DNA of 64,000 nt from Xiashengella succiniciproducens (GTDB lineage: Bacteria; Bacteroidota; Bacteroidia; Bacteroidales; Marinilabiliaceae): NCBI RefSeq assembly GCF_023674465.1, contig NZ_CP098400.1:1516801-1580800 (forward strand), given 5' to 3'. Of this stretch, positions 27,121 through 34,607 are shown piece by piece (positions within the stretch are counted from its first letter, which is position 1; the number at the start of each line of letters is the position of its first letter). The translations under genes were made by a program, and so were the position numbers. The notes beneath the pieces were generated by a model that searched no databases, was not told where the DNA came from, and saw nothing but the letters and a program-made list of their open reading frames with translations.

Positions 27121-28284
27121 ATGGATTTACTTGCATTAAAGAAGCATTTTAAGAAGTTATACGGCAAAGACGCCGACTATCTTTTCTTTTCACCCGGGAG
27201 GGTTAACTTGATTGGTGAACACACCGATTATAACGGAGGCTACGTATTCCCCTGCGCCATCAACTATGGCACTTACTTACTTGCGAGTAAGAACGATGGA
27301 TGCGGGATGCGTTTTGCAAGCACGAATATGGAGCTGAAAGCTGATATTACATGTGCAGCCCTGAGTCAAAAGCAGCCAGGGGGAGCATGGGTTAATTACC
27401 CTTTGGGGGTGATGCATGAGTTTTCCAAACTGGGCGTTAAAATCGAAGGTCTTGATCTTATTTATAGCGGTAATATTCCCAATGGTGCAGGTCTGTCGTC
27501 CTCGGCATCTATAGAGATGGTAACTGCGGTTATGCTCAACGAACTCTTTAACAAGGGCGCTCTTGAGATGATGGAGATGGTAAAACTTTCTCAGAGGGCA
27601 GAAAACCAGTTTGTCGGTGTCAACAGCGGTATCATGGACCAGTTTGCCGTCGGTATGGGCCTTGCTGACCATGCACTTGCACTCAAGTGTGATACACTTG
27701 AATACCATAGAGTACCTCTAAAACTGCAGGGATGCAGGATTGTTGTAAGTAATACAAACAAGCGCAGGGGACTGGCTGATTCAAAATATAATGAGAGAAG
27801 GGCCGAATGCGAGAAGGCACTTGAAGAGATGAACAGCGAGGGTAAGTACAATTATCTCAGTGATTTGGGTGTAGAATTATTTGATTCACTTAAGGGCAAA
27901 TTGTCTTCTGATGTGTTATTAAGAAGAGCCCGTCACGTTATCACAGAAAACCAACGAGTACTGGATGCGATGACAGCTCTTGAGAAGAATGATCTAGCTG
28001 AATTTGGTCGCCTGATGAATGCCTCTCATGTTTCCCTGCGCGATGACTATGAAGTAACAGGTAAGGAACTTGATGCTCTGGTTGAAGAGGCTTGGAAGAT
28101 TGAAGGAGTTTACGGTTCACGTATGACAGGTGCCGGTTTCGGTGGCTGCACCGTATCTATCGTGAAAGAGGAAGCTATTGACAGGTTTATCGAGCAGGTC
28201 GGTAAGGGGTATGAAGCACGTACCGGACTAAAGCCTGATTTTTACATTGCTGAGGTGGGAGATGGAGCTCGCAGACTTGAATAG
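27121..28284 (+). CDS. galK: Galactokinase
   Basis: Phosphorylates galactose to galactose-1-phosphate with ATP. 387 residues, typical of the GHMP kinase family. Visible are the galactokinase signature 'GRVNLIGEHTDYNGGYVFP', the ATP loop 'IPNGAGLSSSASIEM', the region 'VNSGIMDQFAVGMG' with the catalytic Asp, and motif 3 'GSRMTGAGFGGCTVS'. It is divergent from galM. A galactose-1-phosphate uridylyltransferase and a UDP-glucose epimerase are not present here, so the rest of the Leloir pathway must be encoded elsewhere. Confidence 0.96.
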   Translation: MDLLALKKHFKKLYGKDADYLFFSPGRVNLIGEHTDYNGGYVFPCAINYGTYLLASKNDGCGMRFASTNMELKADITCAALSQKQPGGAWVNYPLGVMHEFSKLGVKIEGLDLIYSGNIPNGAGLSSSASIEMVTAVMLNELFNKGALEMMEMVKLSQRAENQFVGVNSGIMDQFAVGMGLADHALALKCDTLEYHRVPLKLQGCRIVVSNTNKRRGLADSKYNERRAECEKALEEMNSEGKYNYLSDLGVELFDSLKGKLSSDVLLRRARHVITENQRVLDAMTALEKNDLAEFGRLMNASHVSLRDDYEVTGKELDALVEEAWKIEGVYGSRMTGAGFGGCTVSIVKEEAIDRFIEQVGKGYEARTGLKPDFYIAEVGDGARRLE

Positions 28285-28291
28285 ATTTCCA

Positions 28292-28299
28292 TATATTTG
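28292..28299 (+). promoter_or_regulatory. Candidate promoter -7 box for purL
   Basis: TATATTTG, an exact TAnnTTTG match, lies 39 bases before the purL start and 7 bases after the galK stop. It suggests that purL has its own promoter. Confidence 0.45.
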
Positions 28300-28338
28300 T
28301 GGCACAATTGAAGTTTAAACCCTACAAAATACAATTTC

Positions 28339-31300
28339 ATGGTTCTTCTTTTTGAGGGCAAATCCTCACAGCTTATCATCGCAGTTCATACCTCTATTGA
28401 ACACTCGAAAACGGATCTCAGCAAACTGGAATGGCTTTTTAGCGGAGCCCGCTTGCTTGACTCTAAATCAGTTGACGGATACTTTGTAGGTCCGCGCAGG
28501 GAGATGATTACTCCCTGGAGTACCGGTGCTGTAGAAATCACCCGTAATATGGGCCTCAATGGCATTATCAGGATTGAAGAATTTTTCAAGGTGAGTGGCA
28601 AGGATGCAGAATATGATCCAATGTTGCAGCGTTTGTACAATGGATTGGATCAGGATGTCTTTACTATTAACAGGAAGCCTGAACCAATAGTATATATAGA
28701 TGATATTGCCGCCTATAATGAAAAAGAAGGTTTAGCTCTTAGTGATGACGAGGTAGAATATCTCAACCAGCTGTCGAAGAACCTTGGTCGCCTGCTTACT
28801 GACAGTGAGGTCTTCGGATTCTCGCAGGTCAACTCAGAGCACTGCCGTCACAAGATATTCAACGGTACCTTTATCATCGATGGTGAGGAAAAGAAGAGTA
28901 CCCTTTTTCAACTAATCAAACGCACATCAAAGGAGAACCCCAACTACCTGGTATCAGCATATAAGGACAATGTTGCCTTTGTAGAAGGACCACTTGCCGT
29001 GCAGTTTGCACCGCGCACACATGACAAAGCCGACTTCTTTGAGCAGAAGGCATTTGAGTCTGTATTGTCTCTAAAGGCTGAGACCCATAATTTCCCAACA
29101 ACTGTTGAGCCCTTTAACGGAGCTGCAACAGGTACAGGTGGCGAAATCCGTGACCGTATGGCAGGAGGTAAGGGAGCTCTTCCTTTAGCCGGTACTGCTG
29201 TTTACATGACAGCTTATCCACGCACGGACGGGGAGAGGGAATGGGAAACAGGTATGCCCGAGCGTCCATGGTTGTATCAGACACCAAGGCAGATCTTGAC
29301 AAAGGCTTCAAATGGTGCGAGCGACTTTGGAAATAAGTTTGGCCAGCCCCTGATCTGCGGTTCCCTTCTTACCTTCGAGCATATGGAGAATGGTAAGAAG
29401 TTTGCCTTTGACAAGGTAATAATGCTTGCCGGAGGTATTGGTTACGGTAAAAAGAGAGATGCATTAAAGGATACTCCAACATCAGGTGACAAAGTTATAG
29501 TGATGGGTGGTGACAACTACCGTATTGGTATGGGTGGAGGTGCCGTTTCTTCAGTAGCTACTGGAGAATATGACAATGCAATCGAATTGAATGCAGTACA
29601 GCGTTCTAACCCTGAAATGCAAAAGCGGGTTCTGAATGCCATAAGGGCCATGGTTGAAAGTGATGACAACAAGATAGTTTCCATCCACGATCACGGTGCC
29701 GGTGGGCACCTTAACTGCCTTTCAGAACTGGTAGAGGCGACAGGTGGCACTATTGAAATTGACAAGTTGCCCATTGGTGATCCAACACTTTCAGCCAAGG
29801 AAATCATTGGTAACGAGTCACAGGAGAGAATGGGACTTGTACTCAAGGAACAAGATACTGAGACATTAAAGCGCATTGCAGAGAGAGAGCGCGCTCCATT
29901 ATATGTTGTCGGTGAGACAAGCGGTGATATGCAGCTGAAGTTTACTGACAGCAAAGGAAATGCGCCTATCAACCTGCAATTATCGGATATGTTTGGTAAT
30001 CCTCCTAAGACTGTTATGGAGGACAGAACAGTAAATGAAGAATTTGCTCCGTTAAGCTACGATCCAAAACTTATTGGCAAGTACCTTGAGAACGTTCTAC
30101 AGCTTGAAGGTGTAGCATGTAAGGACTGGCTCACAAACAAGGTTGACAGGTCGGTTACCGGACTTGTAGCCAAGCAGCAGACAGCCGGTGAGTTACAGTT
30201 GCCTCTCAACAATATGGGGGTTTCTTCTATTGACTACAGAGGTAAGGATGGAATAGCCACCTCTATAGGTCATGCTCCTGCAGCAGCTCTTATTGATTCT
30301 GGTAAGGGTTCTAAGCTTGCTGTAGCCGAGGCACTGACAAATATAGTTTGGGCTCCTATGACTCACGGACTAAAGGGAGTGAGTTTGAGTGCAAACTGGA
30401 TGTGGCCTTGCAGAAACCCAGGTGAAGACGCAAGACTTTACAAGGCTGTTGAGACCCTTAGTGATTTTGTTGTTGAGCTTGGTATCAATGTCCCAACCGG
30501 TAAGGACTCTCTTTCAATGACCCAAAAGTACAAAGATGGTGATAAGGTATTATCCCCGGGCGCTGTACTTATAAGTGCTGCAGGTCAGGTAGAGGATGTA
30601 AGGAAGTGTGCCGAACCGGTTCTTAAGAAGGATCCGGCCACTGTACTGCTATATATAGACTTTTCTCTTGACGGCTTCAAGCTTGGAGGAAGCAGTTTTG
30701 CCCAGGCTATAAGGCAGTTGGGTAATGAAGCCCCAACGGTAAATGATGCCAAATATTTTGCAAAGGCTTTTGAAGCAATTCAGGAACTTGTAAAGGAAGG
30801 CCTGATACTAGCAGGACATGACGTATCTGCCGGAGGTCTTATTACAGCTCTATTGGAGATGTGCTTTGCAAATACTGATTTTGGTCTGAATATCGACCTG
30901 ACTGCTATAGACGAGAAGGATCCGGTTAAAGTACTGTTTAGCGAAAAACCTGCTGTTGTAATTCAGGTTATGGATCGTGCAAAGGTTGAAGCTATTTTAG
31001 CTAAGTACGGGGTTGGTTCTGTAGTAATTGGTAGTCCTGTTGAAGGACGTACTGTTAAGGTCAACACTAAGGATAGCGATCTTAGTTTCGATATAGATGC
31101 ACTCAGAGATATTTGGTTCAAATCGTCTTACCTGCTGGACAAATACCAGAGTGGAGAGAAGAAGGCACTTGAGAGATATCAAAACTACAAGCAGCAACCA
31201 TTGACATATAGATTTCCCAAAGGCTTTGAAGGAACCTACAGTTCGCTGGGTATCGACAAGTATTTAAAGGGTGCTGAGAGAAAGGCCAAGGCCGCTATTA

Positions 31301-32037
31301 TTCGTGAACAGGGTGTAAATGGTGATAGAGAAATGGCATATTCACTGTATCTGGCAGGTTTTGACGTTAAGGATGTTCACATGACCGACCTGATCAGTGG
31401 CAGGGAAGACCTTTCTGATGTTGATTTTATTGTGTTTGTAGGAGGATTCAGTAACTCAGACGTACTTGGTTCCGCAAAGGGATGGGCTGGTTCCTTCCTA
31501 TACAATGAAAAGGCAAAGAAAGCCATTGAAGCCTTCTATGCCAGGGAAGATACTTTGAGCCTGGGAATATGTAATGGTTGTCAGGTAATGGTTGAACTTA
31601 ACCTGCTATATCCCGAACATAAGGAAAGAGTCTTTATGTCACACAATGATTCGCACAAGTTTGAAAGCGGGTTCGTAAGCCTTGAGATAGGAGAAAACAA
31701 CTCAGTAATGCTGGGTTCTCTTTCCGGTTCACGCATCGGGGTATGGTATGCTCACGGTGAGGGTAAGTTTAACTTCCCCTTATCTGCAAACAACTATAAC
31801 ATAGCTGCTTTCTATGGTTATAAAGACTATCCGGCAAATCCGAATGGCAGTGATTTGAATACTGCTGCTATCTGTTCGCACGATGGACGCCATCTTGCAA
31901 TGATGCCACACCCGGAAAGGGCAATCCTTCCATGGCAATGTGCCCATTACCCGGCAGAAAGGCGCAGCGATGAGGTGTCTCCCTGGATGCAGGCCTTTGT
32001 CAACGCACGTGTCTGGATAGAAAACAGAAAGAAATAA
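28339..32037 (+). CDS. purL: Phosphoribosylformylglycinamidine synthase, long single-chain form
   Basis: Fourth step of purine synthesis: FGAR plus glutamine and ATP gives FGAM. At 1232 residues it is the large fused form, with PurS-like, PurL synthase and PurQ glutaminase parts in one chain. Synthase motifs include 'QVNSEHCRHKIFNG', 'ETHNFPTTVEPFNGAATG' and 'VSIHDHGAGG'. The glutaminase has the nucleophile Cys in 'LGICNGCQVM' and the His/Glu pair in 'PHPERAILPWQ'. A stem with a TTCG loop follows 13 bases after the stop, inside the end of queF. Confidence 0.97.
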   Translation: MVLLFEGKSSQLIIAVHTSIEHSKTDLSKLEWLFSGARLLDSKSVDGYFVGPRREMITPWSTGAVEITRNMGLNGIIRIEEFFKVSGKDAEYDPMLQRLYNGLDQDVFTINRKPEPIVYIDDIAAYNEKEGLALSDDEVEYLNQLSKNLGRLLTDSEVFGFSQVNSEHCRHKIFNGTFIIDGEEKKSTLFQLIKRTSKENPNYLVSAYKDNVAFVEGPLAVQFAPRTHDKADFFEQKAFESVLSLKAETHNFPTTVEPFNGAATGTGGEIRDRMAGGKGALPLAGTAVYMTAYPRTDGEREWETGMPERPWLYQTPRQILTKASNGASDFGNKFGQPLICGSLLTFEHMENGKKFAFDKVIMLAGGIGYGKKRDALKDTPTSGDKVIVMGGDNYRIGMGGGAVSSVATGEYDNAIELNAVQRSNPEMQKRVLNAIRAMVESDDNKIVSIHDHGAGGHLNCLSELVEATGGTIEIDKLPIGDPTLSAKEIIGNESQERMGLVLKEQDTETLKRIAERERAPLYVVGETSGDMQLKFTDSKGNAPINLQLSDMFGNPPKTVMEDRTVNEEFAPLSYDPKLIGKYLENVLQLEGVACKDWLTNKVDRSVTGLVAKQQTAGELQLPLNNMGVSSIDYRGKDGIATSIGHAPAAALIDSGKGSKLAVAEALTNIVWAPMTHGLKGVSLSANWMWPCRNPGEDARLYKAVETLSDFVVELGINVPTGKDSLSMTQKYKDGDKVLSPGAVLISAAGQVEDVRKCAEPVLKKDPATVLLYIDFSLDGFKLGGSSFAQAIRQLGNEAPTVNDAKYFAKAFEAIQELVKEGLILAGHDVSAGGLITALLEMCFANTDFGLNIDLTAIDEKDPVKVLFSEKPAVVIQVMDRAKVEAILAKYGVGSVVIGSPVEGRTVKVNTKDSDLSFDIDALRDIWFKSSYLLDKYQSGEKKALERYQNYKQQPLTYRFPKGFEGTYSSLGIDKYLKGAERKAKAAIIREQGVNGDREMAYSLYLAGFDVKDVHMTDLISGREDLSDVDFIVFVGGFSNSDVLGSAKGWAGSFLYNEKAKKAIEAFYAREDTLSLGICNGCQVMVELNLLYPEHKERVFMSHNDSHKFESGFVSLEIGENNSVMLGSLSGSRIGVWYAHGEGKFNFPLSANNYNIAAFYGYKDYPANPNGSDLNTAAICSHDGRHLAMMPHPERAILPWQCAHYPAERRSDEVSPWMQAFVNARVWIENRKK

Positions 32038-32043
32038 AACTAC

Positions 32044-32928
32044 TTACTGACGGATCAGCTTTTTCGAAAGCTGATCCGCACTGGTAAGTGCCAGCGGCAG
32101 GAGAGAGGCCTTGCTTGCACGAACCGGGCAAATATCGATTCCCCCTCTTCTTGTATAGATTGTAGTCACCATTAAATCTTCAGGAGCAAAAGCATCTACA
32201 AGCCTTTTGTAAATCATCTCACAGATTTCTTCGTGAAAATGATTCTCATTTCGGATCGAAACAAGGTATTTGAGCAATGAGAGCTTATCGGGCAGCATAT
32301 TTCCCTTTATGTAAATAAAGGCACTTCCCCAGTCGGGTTGGTGGGTAATCTTGCAGTTGCTGCGAAGCAGGTGGCTTGCCACTCTCAACTCCTTTTCATT
32401 TCCTGATGAGGTTTGAAACAGGGCTGGAGTTTCCGTATATGCAACAAACTCAGTAGTTTCTATTTCAGGCAGCTCCTCGAGGAGCTGCCAGTCTGCAAAG
32501 TCAGCACCTCCTTCACTTGCATAGGCAGGAAAGAAGGTGACTATCACACTGGTTTCAAGTACTGAGGATAGATCCTTTTTGATTAGGTCTTTAACTATAG
32601 TGATACCTTCCTCGCGGGTAGAGCCAAAGCGGCTCATATTAAAGCCGTTAAGGTAAAGTTTGAAAGACTTGCTTTCAACTATTGATGGACTGTCGGCTGG
32701 GTAGATCAATTTGATAACACCTGCTACAGGCAGGCCCTTTTCGGTCAGGAAACTCAGTTCCCATGCATGCCAGACATCCACTCCGACAAAGGGGAGATTG
32801 CTGTTGTCAAGGCCATAGATCTCCCTGTTGAGGGAGCGGGGAACTGCAACCAGATACTCAGGTGAGTACTGTTGCGGGTATTCTACTCTCTGACCAAGGT
32901 ATTTACCTTCGATAGGATTCTTTTCCAT
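32044..32928 (-). CDS. queF: NADPH-dependent 7-cyano-7-deazaguanine (preQ0) reductase, long type
   Basis: Reduces preQ0 to preQ1 in queuosine synthesis. 294 residues, the long tandem-fold type. The QueF signature 'ESKSFKLYLN' (85-94), the catalytic Cys192 in 'RSNCKITHQPDW' and Asp199 are present, as is 'NHFHEEICEMIY' for substrate binding. Last gene of queC-queE-queF, with 16 bases between queE and queF. A 12-bp hairpin lies in its final codons. Presence of QueF means the pathway goes to preQ1 and tRNA queuosine, not only to archaeosine-type products. Confidence 0.95.
   Translation of the reverse strand: MEKNPIEGKYLGQRVEYPQQYSPEYLVAVPRSLNREIYGLDNSNLPFVGVDVWHAWELSFLTEKGLPVAGVIKLIYPADSPSIVESKSFKLYLNGFNMSRFGSTREEGITIVKDLIKKDLSSVLETSVIVTFFPAYASEGGADFADWQLLEELPEIETTEFVAYTETPALFQTSSGNEKELRVASHLLRSNCKITHQPDWGSAFIYIKGNMLPDKLSLLKYLVSIRNENHFHEEICEMIYKRLVDAFAPEDLMVTTIYTRRGGIDICPVRASKASLLPLALTSADQLSKKLIRQ
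32051..32078. terminator. Hairpin in the 3' end of queF, possible terminator for purL and/or queF
   Basis: A perfect 12-bp stem (32051-32062 with 32067-32078) has the loop TTCG on the plus strand. It is 13 bases past the purL stop and inside the last queF codons. No T-run follows directly on the plus strand; on the minus strand a TTTTATTT stretch starts about ten bases later. Terminator function is uncertain. Confidence 0.45.
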
Positions 32929-32944
32929 AGCTTAAACCCTTTAT

Positions 32945-33805
32945 CTACACTCCCTGGCGGTTGCCAAAGAGGTCTATATGTATACGTGGTGAGTAGCGCC
33001 AGCCATTCCTTACTGCCATTTCCATAGTTAGTCTGGCACTTTTCCGGAGTTCTTCGGATGCCGAACCAAGGGGCATCAGGAGGATGTCGCCTGGCTTCCA
33101 GGAATGAAGCTTTCCTAAAAACTCCTCCTTGATTTCATGTTCATCTTCAGGACGTCCGATAACAAACTTAAGTTGAAAATCCTTGCCATTATTGCGGGCA
33201 AAGTCAATAAAGGACTGGATTACCTCAAGATTTTTTCGTTTCTCGGGGTGGTACTTGAAAGGACCTGACATCTGCAGTCCAAGTGCACTAAGCTTTTCAG
33301 CATCAGGATCCGAATTGCGCAGTTTAGGCGATATGCTATAGAGGTCGATAAATCCTGCAAGTTCCCTGCTAAAGATTGTTCCGTTTGTCTCTATTGAGAT
33401 ATGCAGTCCCAATTCACCCTTTATCCTTCTAGTAAGTTCTATAAGCGCATCCTTCTGCAACATGGGTTCACCTCCGGTTATTACCACGTGCTTTGTCTCA
33501 TCCAGGTTTGCTTGCAGCAGTTCCATCAGTTCGCCCACCTCAATACGCACCACCTCTCTGGTATCAAAAGAAGCAAAGGGTGTGTCGCAGCGGCTGAATG
33601 AGCCGTCTTCCAGTCTCCAGATACATCTGAGATTACATCCGGACAGTCGGATAAACAGGGAGGGCATACCCGCAAGTTTTCCTTCACCCTGGATGGTTCC
33701 CGGAACTGAAAAACCAGTTGATGGAGGTACAGGCAAGGGATTGCCATGTCTGTCCCTGGTGATTGGGAAGAGGGCTTCCCCGGCCAGAGTTAGAATCTTG
33801 TCCAT
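32945..33805 (-). CDS. queE: 7-carboxy-7-deazaguanine synthase, radical SAM enzyme
   Basis: Makes the deazaguanine ring from 6-carboxytetrahydropterin using S-adenosylmethionine and a 4Fe-4S cluster. 286 residues. The N terminus has 'FSVPGTIQGEGKLAGMPSLF', and the cluster motif is Cys57-x3-Cys61-x11-Cys73, followed by 'DTPFASF'. The usual spacing is CX3CX2C, so nine residues are inserted before the last cysteine. 'VVITGGEPMLQ' is the SAM-binding GGE motif, and 'HISIETNGT' follows. It starts 2 bases after queC, in the same operon. The function is supported by neighbours on both sides. Confidence 0.95.
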   Translation of the reverse strand: MDKILTLAGEALFPITRDRHGNPLPVPPSTGFSVPGTIQGEGKLAGMPSLFIRLSGCNLRCIWRLEDGSFSRCDTPFASFDTREVVRIEVGELMELLQANLDETKHVVITGGEPMLQKDALIELTRRIKGELGLHISIETNGTIFSRELAGFIDLYSISPKLRNSDPDAEKLSALGLQMSGPFKYHPEKRKNLEVIQSFIDFARNNGKDFQLKFVIGRPEDEHEIKEEFLGKLHSWKPGDILLMPLGSASEELRKSARLTMEMAVRNGWRYSPRIHIDLFGNRQGV

Positions 33806-33807
33806 TA

Positions 33808-34479
33808 TCAGGATTTTAGTGCAGGGTCATCAATACCGGCTTCGCTGAAGGCGCGGGCTCTAAGCAGGCAACTGTCGCACTTACCACAGGGGTTTTCTCC
33901 ACCACGATAGCAGCTCCAGGTCAGGTCGAAGGGCACACCAAGACTTAGACCCAGTTTTATCTCCTCGCTCTTCGTCATAGAGATAAAGGGAGCATGAATA
34001 GTAATGTGCCTTTTGTGCTCAGCCGCCATAACAGTGCCCTGGTTGATAGCATTTTGCATTGCATCTATAAAAGTCTGGCGGCAGTCAACATATCCTGAGT
34101 AGTCAGCCTGACTTACACCAATAAAGATGTCGCAGGCCCCTATAGCCTCTGCGTAGGATGCGGCTATCGAAAGAAAGACCATATTGCGGGCGGGAACATA
34201 AGTTACGGGAATATCGGTCCTGTTAACATCGCCATCCTCTACTTCCATATTCATGTCTGTAAGAGAAGAACCTCCCCATTGGCCAATGTTGATACTCACA
34301 ACCCGGTGCTCCGTGGCACCGGCTGCTTTGGCAAGAGCTTCAGCAGCATTGAGTTCCTTATTATGTCTTTGACCGTATTCAAAACTTAGCGTGAACAATT
34401 CATATCCTTCACTTTTGGCAAGCCATAAGGCCACCGCAGAGTCTAAGCCCCCTGATAATAGAATAACTGCACGTTTCAT
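33808..34479 (-). CDS. queC: 7-cyano-7-deazaguanine (preQ0) synthase
   Basis: Converts 7-carboxy-7-deazaguanine to preQ0 using ATP and ammonia. 223 residues. The PP-loop '[12 protein letters not shown]' (7-18) binds ATP. Four cysteines (190, 198, 201, 204) in '[15 protein letters not shown]' form the zinc site. '[19 protein letters not shown]' is typical of QueC. It leads the queC-queE-queF operon. QueD, needed for 6-carboxytetrahydropterin, is not in this cluster. A candidate preQ1 riboswitch precedes the gene. Confidence 0.96.
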   Translation of the reverse strand: MKRAVILLSGGLDSAVALWLAKSEGYELFTLSFEYGQRHNKELNAAEALAKAAGATEHRVVSINIGQWGGSSLTDMNMEVEDGDVNRTDIPVTYVPARNMVFLSIAASYAEAIGACDIFIGVSQADYSGYVDCRQTFIDAMQNAINQGTVMAAEHKRHITIHAPFISMTKSEEIKLGLSLGVPFDLTWSCYRGGENPCGKCDSCLLRARAFSEAGIDDPALKS

Positions 34480-34506
34480 TTTTTAAAGCTTAATGCAGCC
34501 GAACAT

Positions 34507-34546
34507 CCATAGTTTTATTTAAAGACAGGATGGTTTCGAACTGTCT
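34507..34546 (-). promoter_or_regulatory. Candidate preQ1-I riboswitch ahead of queCEF
   Basis: Read on the minus strand, a 6-bp stem (AGACAG with CTGTCT) encloses the loop TTCGAAACCATC. An A-rich tail TTAAATAAAACT is followed by ATGG, which can pair with CCAT in the loop. This is the H-type pseudoknot layout of preQ1 class I aptamers (short stem, loop with an ACC element, A-rich tail ending AAAAC..GG). It sits 10 bases past a TATCTTTG promoter box, in the leader of the operon that makes preQ1. Recognised by eye; no covariance model was run. The ATGG lies 27 bases before the queC ATG, and no terminator stem with a T-run was seen, so the mode of control is unclear. Confidence 0.6.
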
Positions 34547-34556
34547 GTTAGTTTTG

Positions 34557-34564
34557 CAAAGATA
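34557..34564 (-). promoter_or_regulatory. Candidate promoter -7 box for queCEF
   Basis: On the minus strand this reads TATCTTTG. It would start a transcript that includes the complete candidate preQ1 aptamer. Confidence 0.5.
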
Positions 34565-34578
34565 GTCTTTTAAACGGT

Positions 34579-34600
34579 AACAGGGCATAAAAGCCCTGTT
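34579..34600 (-). terminator. Terminator-like hairpin after the large secreted protein gene
   Basis: A perfect 8-bp stem, AACAGGGC with GCCCTGTT, starts 7 bases after the stop of the 1488-residue gene. The T-run on the minus strand is weak. It separates the five-gene operon from the queCEF promoter. Confidence 0.6.
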
Positions 34601-34607
34601 CTTAGTT

